Source: Mansonella perstans | Lineage: Eukaryota > Nematoda > Chromadorea > Rhabditida > Onchocercidae | Direction: 5' to 3' | Assembly (NCBI GenBank): GCA_037074765.1 | Contig: JBAMDO010000231.1 | Location: 1 to 64,000, forward strand | DNA: 64,000 nt | Shown here: piece after piece, positions 12,522-26,300 of the stretch | How positions within the stretch are numbered: the stretch's first letter is position 1 | Layout of the letters: each line of letters starts with the position of its first letter | Translations under genes and position numbers: made by a program | The notes under the pieces: model-generated | The model's database searches: none | Seen by the model: only the letters and a program-made list of their open reading frames with translations | Told to the model about the DNA's origin: nothing

Positions 12522-14766
12522 TCAAAATAATTTGAAAACTTTGAGCCATTTACATTCTGGTGAACCGAAACATTTTGTGTATAATAAAAGAATCAAGAAT
12601 ATAACCAATATGATACCAAAGAATAACATGATAACTAGAGTAAGGCCAGCCAACAAGCAACCAATACTACCGATATGTCGTTCTATTTCTTCATCTTCTT
12701 CTACCGAAAGAAAAATTTCGATTCAATTCGATTTTTTTTTGAAGGAAAAAAATTAAAATAATTGAATTTGGGTCATGTTTTAAATATTTAACCAGCATTA
12801 GAATTATATATATATCATGGTGGAAAATGACAAACAATAATTAATAGATCTTAGGACAATCATCCTTATCTGGATTATTTATATGTAGGCATGTTGATAA
12901 TGATAAGATAATGATGATGCAGTACTGATTAGTTTAAATGATATTGTAATAATTGAAATAAATGGATGATAATAAAAATCATTCTTAATTATTAGAATAA
13001 ACTGATGCAAATTTATTAGATTAAATGATATCGTGGAATGATAAAAATTGGATTTGATTCCACCAATATCAAACAGTTGATGATAGCATGAATGAACCAT
13101 TTCATTTGAAAACAAATATTTGGTGACATAGTGTGGACTTTACAGGAATGAAATTTAGTTGTTAAAATTAGTTATTAGGTAACTCAGGATAACAGACTTA
13201 TTTTGGATTAAAATAATAGGAGTTTGAAATAATTGGAATAAATAATTTTTCAACTTTCTTTTTCAAAAGAATGTTTAAAGGATGACTGTATAGGTGAAAA
13301 TTATGATATTTGTTTCAATTTATCAAAAAAAGAATCGTTTAAAAGAAATGAAATAAATGAGCTAATGCTATAAAATGAATTAATATTATAAAATAATGTA
13401 ATGTTATGAAATATAAGCAGTGATGTGCAATTTTAGTCTTCCTTCTTATTAGTGTCATTTTAGGAATTTATTTTGAACTAAATTTAAACATTTAACAATT
13501 TAGTATAAATTAGCATTGAGCTTGCACATTATTTACCTGTCGATGACAAATTTTTTCTTTTAACAAACAAATCATAAATGAACGAATCTTCTTTTATTAT
13601 ATATTTTCTTAAAAGTAAAGGAATAAATAAATATGAAATTTTATAATATATTAAGAAATTTATAATATATTGTTTTTTTAAGCTTTGCAGTATCGTTTTT
13701 TTCCTAAAAAATTTCATTACTCTTTTTCATTAATTTTCTCATCATTTCTTTCTCTCTCTCTCTCTTTCTCCCTGCCATTTTTCTTCTTCATTTTCTGTTT
13801 TCTTCTTCAATTTTTAAGATAATATAAAAATTAAAGAAGTGCAAAAATTATTTCATTAAATGTGATACTTTTTTCTTCCTTGTTATGGCCAGCTTTATCC
13901 TGAAATTATCAATTCTGATATTTTTTTAGACTAAATTTTTCAAACTTCAAATATTTCATTAATCTGCTATTCTATGTCTCTCAATGAAAAAAAATAAATT
14001 ATCGAATTTTAAAAAGTTTTTTAAAAAAAAAAGAAAATTATCAAATTTTTGAATTAACAATCATACATACATTGTAGAAAAACTGTAGAATTAAAAAATA
14101 ATTTATTTAATTAAAAAGTAATTGGTGCTAAGAATAACTGAAAAAAATTCAGGAATGCAAGAGCACTTAAGACCGCAATTAATCAAGCAAAATTTACTCA
14201 GCATTAGAAAAAGCAATAAAGAACGAAAAAAAATTACTGTTATCATTTTAATGCAAATATCAGTGAGTAGTGTTATCAATTTGGACAGTGATATCAAGAT
14301 TTTAGCATAGATATCAGGGATTATATCTTCTTCCTTTATTATGCTAATAATAGAAGATATATAGGAAGGTGTCACAAATTGTCACAATTACCTTTTGCTC
14401 GCTAGCCATTATTCTTTTAGAAGAAATTTTAGATGCTTCCTGTTGTTCAGTACTAAGCATTGCAGATGGTGTTTGTACTACAAAAAAGAAAAATAAAAGT
14501 AAAGCGGATTTCAAAGTGGTATCATCAACAGTAATGATAAAAGTAATCGTAACAAGCAAGTGAAAAATTTTAATTTATAAAAAAGAAAATGAAATTATCG
14601 ATTAATAACAACAAGAAGAACAACAGTAACATTAGCTTGTTAATGATTTTGCTACCATATTTGTTAGAAAAAAATTTATATTTATTGTAAAATTTTGGAA
14701 AATAAAACAGAAAATAAATTTCAGTTGAATACGCTAGACTATGGTAAAATCCATCGTATTGCAATC

Positions 14767-14802
<36 letters not shown>

Positions 14803-17635
14803 CGATTAATGTCAAAGTAGATGAATTGCAACCATTTACAGTCACTTCTTCTATAAGAAGGCGTATTTCAATAAAACACGTTACTTGAAATCTACTTAAA
14901 ACACGCTCAGTTTTACCTTATCATCGTCATTATCATCCTTTTAAGTCATTCTTATTAGCGGGTATTTAGTTCAAAGTATTGCAGAAAAGACAATGCGAAG
15001 AAAAAATTGATATGTTGAAAAACTTCGATTTGTTTTCTCTTTTTTTTTCCGGCAAATTTTGAAACTATTGGAAATTAGAAAGCAAATAAATTGAAACAAT
15101 GTGGAAAAAAAAAGATGCAACAAATCTGCACCAGCCGCAGCTGCACCCAATGCTTCATATTCGGTATCCATTGTTAATTTTCCGTTCTTCGGAATGGAAT
15201 TACCGACCGTATAGAAACTAATACAAATTTTGATATGAAATGTTGACAAAAAAAATGTACAATTATATGAAAAACACAATTGTATGTTGCAAACAGTATG
15301 ATGCAAACAGCACTTCTCAAATTTAAAATTTCAATTTATCGAAAAACGAACTCATAGTCCCGCTTACCATTTTTAAATTCAAACACTATTCATTAAGTTA
15401 GTTGATTTTTTTAATTGACCGCGCATGTTTGATTCGATAACTGCAATTGATTGATTAAAGTTGACTAATATATGGTTTGTCGCGAATAAATTTTCGATCT
15501 TGTAGTTGTAATGTTTAGCATATTTTGTTATAAAACAATTCATTAATTTATATACTTATCAAACAATCAAATACTCTGATCCCTTATCCATTGATTTCAG
15601 CGAACTCTGTATTATTTTAAAACTTTCTTTATGCTTTAGATCTTTGATTAATTTAAAGATTTCACGGGAACAGTAAATTTTATTTCATTGGTAAAAAATA
15701 GAATTTCATAACAAATCAAAATGCTTTGATACTTTTTAATAATAAGATCAAAGATCTAAACCTGTAACAAAGTGGAAAAAATTACAGCACTTTTTTTGCC
15801 AATTTTATATGACATAAATATAACAATATATTTGACGCTTAAAAAAAAAGGAAAAAACAAAAGATTATAATCAGACGATGGTGACCACTATCATATCATC
15901 TCAAACACTCTTCTGCTTGTCCAACTGATTGCGTCTTTTCGTGTTTTTTGCTCGTAATAACTGCAATTCATTTTTATTGTTATTTGTAAATTAATTCAGA
16001 TAAGTGTTCGATGCAATCTATACTTCACAAAGACACAAAGTGGAACATCATAGAAACTCTAATCAAAGTATTTACTTTTATTCGTTCAGGTCCAGTTGCG
16101 ATTTTCATGAAATCTTCATCCGTAAATATCGATTTATTTTTCGATTTTCTAAAATTCCGCCGGTAATCTCGCACTCCATCTAAAAGTCAAATATATACAA
16201 AGAAATGGACTGTAAAAATAAAACTTTTTTAACATAACTCTCACTCAGAGTTTCATTTACTGTGATAAGCTAAAAAAAAAAATGTTTTGAATGCTTAATA
16301 ATAAAGTCTACATCAACATTCGTAAATTTAACAGTCAGCGCATAGAAGATAACTTGAAGATTTCAATTTCTGAAAAAAAAAAATTGTATAATTAAACAAA
16401 ATTGATAAAAGAAAAACAAACTATTTTGTTTACGCAATGCATGAAGGATTTTTTTCCGACAACGACTACGCTCATTCATGAAATTTATCATCTGTTCAGT
16501 TTTATCAGGATCCAATTTACAATTCTTTTCATAAATCATATATTTGATATTACGTTTTAAGACATTCGCTTTACGCTGTAAGCGACATTCCTCCAACAAT
16601 GAAATATTCTAAAAAAGAAAATGCAAATTTGAATATACAACTAAAAATAAAACAATGAGGTGCAATGAAAAAAACGGTCCATGAAATAAAAAGTTTTTTG
16701 TTTACCAGTTGTAGGGAATTCTTTCTAAATTAAATGCGAGTTTAATACTCTATGGTTATTTGAATTCCAGAAAAAAGTCACGCTAGTTGCAAATCAGTTT
16801 AATATTACTACCACAGCACAGAGCTCTATGAGAGAGAAAACTCATGAAGATACTATTGTACGCACTGCCAATGACAATTAACGATTATTTGGATTTCTTT
16901 ATTAAAACCTCAAACGAACCTCAAAAATCCAGCAAAAAAAAAAAAAAAAGTGAAAAAAAGTATGCTGTCATAAATTTACACTTGAGAATACTGCTTTCTG
17001 GAAGAGGTGAACGATATCAAGATCATTAAAATTTACAGATTTTCCCACTGCTCTATTACTTGTTGATATTACCTTAGCAAGTTTCTTATTATGGTTCATT
17101 ACATTCCGTCTCTGCGCACTCGAATTTACGATGATATTATCTGATTCTGGATCGTATTCTGAAGTAGTTGCTGCAGCAACAAGCTGCTGACGATCTCTTT
17201 CTATTCTTGAAGGTTTTAGTGATTTCCGTATGTTTGCTGTACTTCTCACGCCATCATCTAAAAATGAAGAAACTCTGAAAAGTAAAAATACGGATTGATA
17301 AAAGAAAAAATAGTTTAGAATACTTTCACATAAAATGATATAGAAGAGAAAAAAGGCTGAAAGTTTTATTGTCGCCAAACCAAATATGAAAACTGTGAAC
17401 TTTTGCAGAATGCACGATGCAGTGAAAGTCAACGCCAACGCAGTGAAACCTCCAAACTTATCATTATTGCTGTTTGAAACTCTATGGCCTCATATGAAAT
17501 TATTCCATATCGAGAATATATTTAACATTAAACTATCTAGCTTCATGTATTTCTTCTCGAAATAAAAATTAAAATTGAAATTAACGAACCTGCATCCACA
17601 AGCTTGATAGCCTCCTTCAATAGTTCCATCGACAT
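12522..17635 (-). CDS. Unrecognised protein with C-terminal membrane anchor (9 exons)
   Basis: Not recognised. Exons on minus: 17590-17635, 17073-17257, 16422-16608, 16076-16179, 15132-15186, 14833-14883, 14392-14477, 13869-13899 (31 nt), 12522-12700. All junction phases fit and the sum (924 nt) gives 307 residues plus stop. It begins MSMELLKEAIKLVDAG, followed by highly charged, probably helical segments (LEECRLQRKANVLKRN; MNERSRCRKKILHALRKQ; FRKSKNKSIFTDEDF). A Ser/Gln-rich linker (SAMLSTEQQEASKISSKR) and an acidic stretch EEDEEIERH come next. One long hydrophobic segment of about 30 residues (LLAGLTLVIMLFFGIILV...) precedes a short Cys/Lys tail (CFGSPECKW). There is no signal peptide, so a tail-anchored topology is inferred. 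The acceptors at 15186 and 14883 are the least certain. It starts 555 nt downstream of the FAU stop on the same strand. Confidence 0.6.
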
Positions 17636-18189
17636 TTCACCACACTTTAATTTACACACTTATCACACTTTAACAGTCGCCAAAAATGATTTACTAAATT
17701 TAACGCTATTTAAGATCCATAAAACACAATCTTATTTTTATCGTTTCAGTAATTACCTAAAAACAAGAGCCTCTAACAATAATTAGCTATAATCCCACTT
17801 CCCATATATAGAACTTCAAAAATGCCTGAAATCCGAATTCAAAGCCAACATATCCTAAAATCAGCTGTGAAGGCCAGGCCACTGGTTACCAGTATAAATG
17901 ATAATTCCCGAAATAGAGATTACTTCAGTTAATACGCAGCATCTGCTACATCCCAACTATTATTCGACTCTTGCAGATAGCAATGTAACTTTTGTAATCC
18001 TTAAGTGGACAAATAGTGTATTTTTCGGAAACAACAAATATAGGTATCATTCATTTGTAGAAGATTAATATGCTTGAAGGCGAAACCAAATCAACAGATT
18101 TATTTCATATGAGTAATGCATATTTTTTTAGATAACATAGCTTTGTAAAGTATTCAAATATTAGTAATGGTCATCGGACAATCCAATTT
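17636..18189. other. Spacer between FAU and the anchored-protein gene
   Basis: A 554-nt same-strand gap with no exon visible. It holds an AATAAA (minus) at 18098-18103 that could end FAU transcripts. A promoter or a downstream operon trans-splice site could lie here. Confidence 0.5.
18098..18103 (-). terminator. Candidate poly(A) signal of FAU
   Basis: AATAAA on the minus strand about 90 nt past the FAU stop codon, a typical distance. Confidence 0.4.
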
Positions 18190-19324
<1,135 letters not shown>

Positions 19325-19763
19325 TATTTTTAACTTTCTTTACTTGGCAGTCTTGATAACTACACAACCTGTAAAACAAAGAGAAAAAGAAACTTTACAG
19401 CTAATTCCTCTTCGAAACTTTGAAAGTACAGCACAAGTAAAATACCATCTAATTATCAGGCACCCAAAATAAAACCTGAAACAATGCTAAAAATGCGCTT
19501 ATTTTTTTGTACTGAATAACATATTTTGTGCTGTAATACCAAAATTTTGTCAAAACCAAGTCAAACAAACAGGTGGTCAAGAAAAATCTTTGTCAATCTC
19601 CCAAACAGATAATTTTATAAAAAAAAACCACTTTATCTTATAAATCGATAAGACCTCTTAGAATAGCCAATCTCATCCCTTTGATTTTCAGAATAATTTC
19701 TGACCCCTTTAATCATAAGTTATTCTCGACAACTCCCACAGTAAAATATCCCTAAAATTATCT

Positions 19764-20123
19764 ATGAAAGAACCAGTGCAATTTTACTCAAAATATAGGT
19801 TAGATGTAACATCCCGAAAAAAATCACCGGACTTTCCCCGCGAAATCTCCAAAATTTCACCCGACCAACACAACGCGATGTGCCACCACCTCACAATTAG
19901 GGAGCAAAATTCAAACCTTCAACCAAGTACCAACTTGTGTTACGATGATGCTTCGAGATCGGTGCAGGACTCACAATGCAATTCAACGTTCCCATGCATA
20001 CTTTATCAGAACGAAACTTTAGCACCAGCTAACCGTTTTACGAGAATTATTCCTTACGGCAATCAACAAGTAAAAATACATTGTTTCCGTATAATTTCAT
20101 ATATTTTTCGCATAAATTTATAA
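19764..20123 (+). CDS. Doubtful open frame, 119 residues
   Basis: An ATG-to-stop frame of 120 codons, unusually long and GC-rich for this DNA, about 440 nt upstream of and divergent from FAU. The translation is polar (for example DVTSRKKSPDFPREISK and HLTIREQNSNLQPSTN), has no signal peptide or membrane segment and matches no family I know. A GTAAAA after the codons CAA CAA could be a donor, so it may be a first exon. It may also just be promoter DNA of low stop-codon density. Confidence 0.22.
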   Translation: MKEPVQFYSKYRLDVTSRKKSPDFPREISKISPDQHNAMCHHLTIREQNSNLQPSTNLCYDDASRSVQDSQCNSTFPCILYQNETLAPANRFTRIIPYGNQQVKIHCFRIISYIFRINL

Positions 20124-20326
20124 TTCAAATAGCAATACTACCATATCAGTTTATATGTTGATTTAGAATTAACTGAAAATATATATAATATAACAAAAAG
20201 AAAAACAAAATTTTCCTCCAATTAGTCTGATGATTTGAAATTATCTATTATTCCATTACCGTATATCATATATTGATCCTGTATTTCCAGATGGCATATG
20301 GATAGCTCACATGAGGGGTGTTCATT

Positions 20327-20440
20327 GAGGATTACCAGTTATCAGAATACTTTTTACCAGAAGTTATCAGAATACAAAGGATTACCAGAATACCAATTAT
20401 GCGAATCGAACGATTATAGTTTAATGCACTGGTAATCCTC
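20327..20440. repeat. Structured element with 13-bp perfect terminal inverted repeats
   Basis: GAGGATTACCAGT at 20327-20339 is the exact reverse complement of the sequence at 20428-20440. The interior repeats TTATCAGAATAC and GGATTACCAGA in direct orientation. It could be a small MITE-like relic or a transcribed hairpin between ISCA1 and FAU. Confidence 0.6.
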
Positions 20441-21070
20441 GATACGCTTGATTGCTATTTGTTTGATGATTGCAGAATGCAATCAAAAATAATTAATGTA
20501 ATCAGACTTAACACTAATTTATGACTGATAATAATTATCAGTTATGTATACACTCACAGTTATGCATAACACAGGCAATAGCATTGATATCATTTTATAA
20601 TAAATGCAAAATTGATTGTCAAATATATTTCAAGGTAAGTTTAAAATAATTTCTGCGCAAAAGTTCAATGTGGAAGAGAATTTCAACAGCAGAAATTGTT
20701 ATGTTACAGTCACAGCATGATTTTGGCATTATCAAAAACTTCACATCATTAAATGATGATATCTAGAAAGAGAAATTGATAATTAAATGATGGACAATGA
20801 ATAAGGTTACCTATTCATAAATTGAAAATTACAAGTAATCTCTTGTTAGGTATTTGAACAGAAATAAATATTTTTTGATTTTCTCTACATCAAAAAATTA
20901 ATTTTTGCAACGTAAGCATTACTGAAAGAATTTATTTTCCATAATACTTAAAAATAAAATAATGAATTAAATTTAATCTATCTAATATACAAGCATCTAT
21001 AAACAAAATGACACTATATCACTGCTAAGAAAAAAAATAAGCAAACTCTCGAAATACGCGTAAATTATTA

Positions 21071-22452
21071 TCACATACTGAAGCTTTCACCGCAACCACA
21101 TGTACTTTTGATGTTCGGATTACGGAAAACGAATTCAGAGCATAGGCGATTTTCTACATAATCCATTTCACTACCTAATAATGTTAGCTGCGCTTTCGGA
21201 TCAATCCATAAACGTGCCCCATCCTTAAAATTAACTTAGTAAGAGGTCACGAATAGAAGTACACGATTATTTCATAAATAGAAATATGTACTGCACAAGT
21301 ACAACTTTTATAAATTAATAAAACTGTCCATTTAATTAAAAAAAAACCTTAGTGTCTTCAGATATTGCCTATTTTTACAGTTTACATGTTTTTTGTTAAG
21401 AAATTACACAGAAAATTTCTTCGAATTTAAATTAAATTAAAATGCATTGTGTGCACAATTTTCCTTCGTGATCGAAAGAATTAAACTAGAAACGCTACAT
21501 CATCCAATCAATGGAAAGTTGTATCTCACCTCACTCAATACAACACCATCTGATGGGGTCATATAGCTACATCAATGTTAGATCTGCCGGCAAGTTCACC
21601 TTAAGTATCAATTAATTGGAATCAAAAATCTCTTCACCACATTTTAAATAAATGAGTTTAATAAAAATGCAAGAAAATCATTAATATTCACCTGGACAAC
21701 TTCTTCATCAAATTTTGCTTTATGCTCGGCATAATCCAGTGTATACGTCAATCCATTACAACCACGTTGCCTTACGCTTATCTGCACAAATTCTTTTTGC
21801 TTATCCTCTTACAGCATTGATTTTTTTTTTCAAATTATGTACTGCACAAGTACAACTTTTCCATAAATGAATTAAAAAAAACTGTTCATTTAACTAAAAA
21901 AAAACCTAATATTTTCATTTATAATTTACATGTTTTCTATTAAAAGTTTACATAGAAAGCTATCTTTGAAGTTAAATTAAATTAAAATGCATTGTGTGCA
22001 CAATTTTTCTATATATCGTTTTGCTCCAGGCAACATAAACAGAATTGCTTGCTTTTCATCCTCACATTTCTTTCATCTTTCATCCTCTCCCTTCTTCCAA
22101 AAAAAAAAAAAACACTAAGATTCCATATATATTACCAGATTTTTTTCAGAATTTTTCACGGTATAACCAAATACGTAAATCGTACGCTAAACCAGCTACT
22201 CGAGTCTTAGTGTTCATTCATATTGCTAAATTTTTTTTCCTCCTATTTGACAAAATTTCCAATATCAGTTTTCAATAGTGAGACAAATCGAAAGCATACT
22301 TTTAATGCTGCTATTCCCGGTTGTTTGCTAAGCAAATATTTCACACGTTTCACAGCCTCCGGTGTTAATAATAATGCAACCTTTGCTTGTACGCCTTGAC
22401 GAATTGTACCTTTGATGACGCGTGCAGCTGTACTAGCATGCCGTGAAATCAT
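21071..22452 (-). CDS. ISCA1: Iron-sulfur cluster assembly protein ISCA1
   Basis: Mitochondrial A-type Fe-S carrier needed for [4Fe-4S] cluster insertion. Exons on minus 22300-22452, 21692-21781 and 21071-21223 join in frame to 131 residues (human ISCA1 is 129). The N-terminus MISRHASTAARVIKGTIRQG is basic and polyserine/alanine-like, fitting a mitochondrial presequence. The core holds LTPEAVKRVKYLL, RQRGCNGLTYTLDYA and the C-terminal CGCGES; these carry the three conserved cysteines (one in exon 2, two in exon 3). QLTLLGSEMDYVENRL is nearly identical to the animal protein. Both introns carry copies of a diverged repeat. The gene lies 851 nt downstream of the TDRD3 stop on the same strand. 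Confidence 0.95.
21285..21463. repeat. Intronic duplicated element, copy in ISCA1 intron 2
   Basis: About 175 nt starting TATGTACTGCACAAGTACAA and ending near TGCATTGTGTGCACAATTTT. A diverged copy in the same orientation lies at 21835-22008. Start and end each contain a short inverted repeat (TGTACT/AGTACA and ATTGTG/CACAAT), which suggests a defined element. Confidence 0.65.
21835..22008. repeat. Intronic duplicated element, copy in ISCA1 intron 1
   Basis: Second copy of the element at 21285-21463. The ends are best conserved and the middle has drifted. The two copies flank the 90-nt second exon of ISCA1. Confidence 0.65.
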
Positions 22453-22478
22453 ATGCTTCAACAGCTTTGAATTGATTT

Positions 22479-22490
22479 CTTCAAAAAAAA
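22479..22490 (-). promoter_or_regulatory. Possible spliced-leader acceptor before ISCA1
   Basis: On minus, a long T tract ends in GAAG about 27 nt upstream of the ISCA1 ATG, with no coding exon upstream. Consistent with trans-splicing, not proof of it. Confidence 0.4.
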
Positions 22491-23303
22491 AAAAAATTAA
22501 TTTAAATAATAGACAAATTGAAACAGGAACATATAAAAAGAAATGTTTCTTGATGAATCGGATGTAAGACGAAAAATACATATATTTGAGGAAATGCAAA
22601 ATTAAAGCAAATAAAAGAACACAAATGGATGAAATTAAAATATAAGATAGCCTATCTAAATATTAGTTTATCATGATTAAAAAAACTTCCAGAAAGAATG
22701 TCTATAAAAAATATTATTTCCCAAATTGATATTCAGTCGCACCAGTTGTAGTTTTGAAAAAAGAGAGCAAATTTAAGATATAAAAAAAAGGAAAACCTTC
22801 ATTTTACATTGAAACAATTAATGAAAAAAAATTTATTTTTCACATGAACATATTCTACATTGAGATATATATATATATATATATGAGGAACTTCTTCTCC
22901 TTGCATAGAATATTTAGTGAAAGAAACATATCCCACAATCAATCGAAGTGAATTTCAAATTAATTCATTGACAGTATTCGGTATTAATTGACTCAGCCTT
23001 CCAAAAACGTTTTCCATCAACATCCATCCCATGCTCACCCTTAAGGTGGTTGAAATTTGGTTAATTAGCGAAAAAAACCATATCCTTCGACCAAAAAAAA
23101 AAAAAAAATGTTAACAAACCCTTTGTTTGGATTTCCCTTATATAAAATTCTCCGAATTGCAAGGAGTTAATTAATTACTTGATGATCTGTACATATTCGA
23201 AATATGCATCTAAGATAAACTTCTAGTTCTTTGGGACAAAACAGGAAAATTGCATAAGTTATGAGGCAAAATTTAATTGATAGTTATCACTTATTTGCGA
23301 AAT
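22491..23303. other. Spacer between TDRD3 and ISCA1
   Basis: About 0.8 kb on the same strand with no exon seen; it contains a short AT microsatellite at 22866-22884 and an A run near 23095. It must hold the TDRD3 3' UTR and any ISCA1 promoter or operon spacer. Confidence 0.5.
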
Positions 23304-26300
23304 TCAAAATGTTTGAAACGGAAGAAGTACTCCAACAGGCACACTGCTTCTATTTCCGTATTCATCATATTCAATAGTGCACATATCAGCCGGACCCAAT
23401 GATATCAACGTTGATGGATAAAACTGCAAAAACAGGAACTGGACGCTTTTAACGATGAAAAGGAACGAATATTAATTAAAAATATATTCCTAATATTTTT
23501 AGAAATATATTTTTAATAGACTTAATTAATATCAAATACTCTGAATTACGTCAAATCCTTTTACCGACTTTATAACGAAAAATTATTATCGATAAATTTA
23601 GATGTCATATATCATCAGGCATTTCAAAATGTTACAACATGTACATATTCCATTTACCTACGCAGCAGTGACCGGTGAAGCATCCAGTATATAAGTTTCT
23701 AATAAAATTAAAACGCAATCTCTATACTGCATTTCAAATTTACAGATGGACAACAAGAAGGAAAGGCTTCAGTTCTGATTTTTCAAGATTATCTCCTATG
23801 GAATCCATTCAATTCTTTCAAAAACATTTCCGGCCGCTAGTAATGAATTTAAATTTTAGTTTGTACTCAGCATACAAAAATTTACGTATCGCAACCATCA
23901 AAATTAAAGAAAAAACACTTGCTTGGCCGTCACTCCAGGGTGCAAGACATTTGTCGCCAATTTTCCACGTCGAAGGCATTCTTCCGTTCGTCCCTACATT
24001 ATCGAAAGGTTGTTGCTGTTGCCGTTCTTGTTGATGGTACATTGGCCGATAAACTGTATTCTGCTGATGATCATGATTTTTATTCCCAAAAAATACAGTT
24101 TGTCGTGGAATATTATGATCCTTACTAATAACTGCTGATTGTTTATTAGCCGGAGAAATGTGCAATGTCGACAATTCTGCAAACCAAACATACAAATATA
24201 AACTACATTTCATTAATGATAATGACCTGCGATATGATAATAGCAGAAAATTTTGCTTCGAACAGATGTTAGTGAATTAGCGCATTTGTCATCATTCAAG
24301 TAATTTACTCTTGTGAGGAATCAGTATCAGGCACTGATTGCCTACGATAAAAAGATCAAATCATCTATAGTGGCTACTACAATCTTTCCAGCTTGTACAA
24401 TCTAATCTAAGCTTCAATGCTCAAGCAAATTCTATGAGTTGCAGTCTTAAAATTGACACAATAATTATCCTTAAAAATAAGGAGATTAGTTTGCCTTAAA
24501 AATTAATGGAAAAAATATCATGGGATGATAAAATTTTGATTTTTCTCAATCAAAATGAGTAATCGAAAAAATAAAAATTAATTTCTATAAATAGCGACAA
24601 GTTATGTAACCTTTGCTGGTCGCTGAAAGTGACTTTTCGTCCGCGCAATTCGATCGAAATTCATTATCCGTTGCATCTGATCGAAATCCATTACGCATCA
24701 CAGTTGTTGCACGATTTTGTTCGCGCTCCGATCGCCAATTACCTTGTTTTCGATACCTATTTGAGTTCAAAATTTCGATCTTACGTGAACCAGCACTGTT
24801 ATCAGGGTTTTGCCGACTACGAAGTCCTACAAAATTCAACTTATTAGCATGACAGGAACTGAAAGCTAAAATGTGGAAAAATTCTATAAAATAACCTTTC
24901 TCATTAACTCTACTTTTTCGCGATCGATCCATTCCTTGAATTTCAGCATTTTGCATATTTGCTTCAATTTTTTCCATCTGAAACTGAATCCCCGTGACAA
25001 TAATTACACGCATTTAAAACGATCCATTATAAAACAATATTAGAATTATTGTGATAAAGCATAAAGCGAAAACGTAGAATCATTGACTGCTTATGAAAAT
25101 ACGAATATTCTAGTAAGTCCTGCAAAAATATGTTCATAGATCAAAAGTTTCTAAAAGAAAAGCATAGAAAAGAATAAAAGAAGTTTTGCAGAAACACATT
25201 AATAGAACACAAACAAGAAAAGAAGTAAACAAAGCTTATGATAATTGAGCAAGCATTGCACCATCGATGTAGAAACCAACTAACCTCCAGATTACGATAA
25301 TCATGATGTCCGAGAGAATTACCAGAGACAGGAACTTTCGACTGCAGAAAATCAAACAGAGTGGGAGGATTCGATGGTCGATGAACCGGCGACAAGTTTT
25401 TTTTGTCACGAACAAAACGCCGGTTCTAAATTGTAAGATTATTATTTCTAAAAATTTATTTCTAAACTATTATATAGAACTAATCCCAAGCACTGAAGTG
25501 ATACGAAACACTCATTCAATATTGACAAACAAAGTTCTAGATCGTTCAGTAGCGGCTATCAAAAAATGTCAGAAAATCCCGAACTTGGGATTTTTTTTCA
25601 AATTGATGTGATAAAAGATCGAACATTACTTAAACATCTTTTCAAAATTTTGAAATTAATACTACTAAAAGAAGAAACGAAACTGTATCTTCCTCATCAG
25701 TTTTGCCTTTTATCAACGGGTCTTTCTTGCCAAAATTGTTACAAGAGATCGAAGCAGAATTCGCTGGCAGTTTCGGCTTCAACTTAAACAAAAAACAGCT
25801 TAACATGTTTCGTTATAATCCTTATAAAATTATGAAAAACATAAAAAAAATAAAGAGTGATTTGTCGACTGCAATAACAATTTCCCACAAAAAATATGCA
25901 TTGGCGTCATTAATAGCATCATATTCAACAGTGAAGGAACAATGATTCCTTAAATTTTTTCTCAAATTGATATAAGTTACCTGACTGCGCGCAAACTTTT
26001 TTATGGCATTATTTTCGATAACCTGCTCAATCTGAGCTTTTCTAGCAGCACTGAAATCATCAGCACGCTCATCAATCATTTTTTTGCACACTCCATTGAT
26101 TACATCATTGGCTCGAAACACTTTATTAATGGCATTATCCGGAAGAAAAGGCTGTCGTAACTGCTGAAAAAAACAGCAGGAATTCAAAAAATCACAAGCT
26201 AAGATTGCAAAATTATGAAACAAAAACGACAAATCAAAAATTCATTCCAATCGCCGCTTTTATATTACGCCATCAAATCGCAAAACACTGATAGATAGTT

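Noticed and set aside
13529..13610. Possible exon with a GTAAAT donor (minus)
   Set aside because: Its phase cannot link the flanking exons of the anchored-protein gene; the 31-nt exon at 13869-13899 does.
16844..17029. 61-residue plus-strand frame
   Set aside because: Low-complexity Lys-rich frame within introns of the minus-strand gene, no splice context.
23675..24034. 119-residue plus-strand frame
   Set aside because: It overlaps the TDRD3 Tudor exon on the opposite strand, which has clear homology.
24585..24852. Plus-strand frames of 72-79 residues
   Set aside because: Antisense shadows of the TDRD3 exon 24611-24826.
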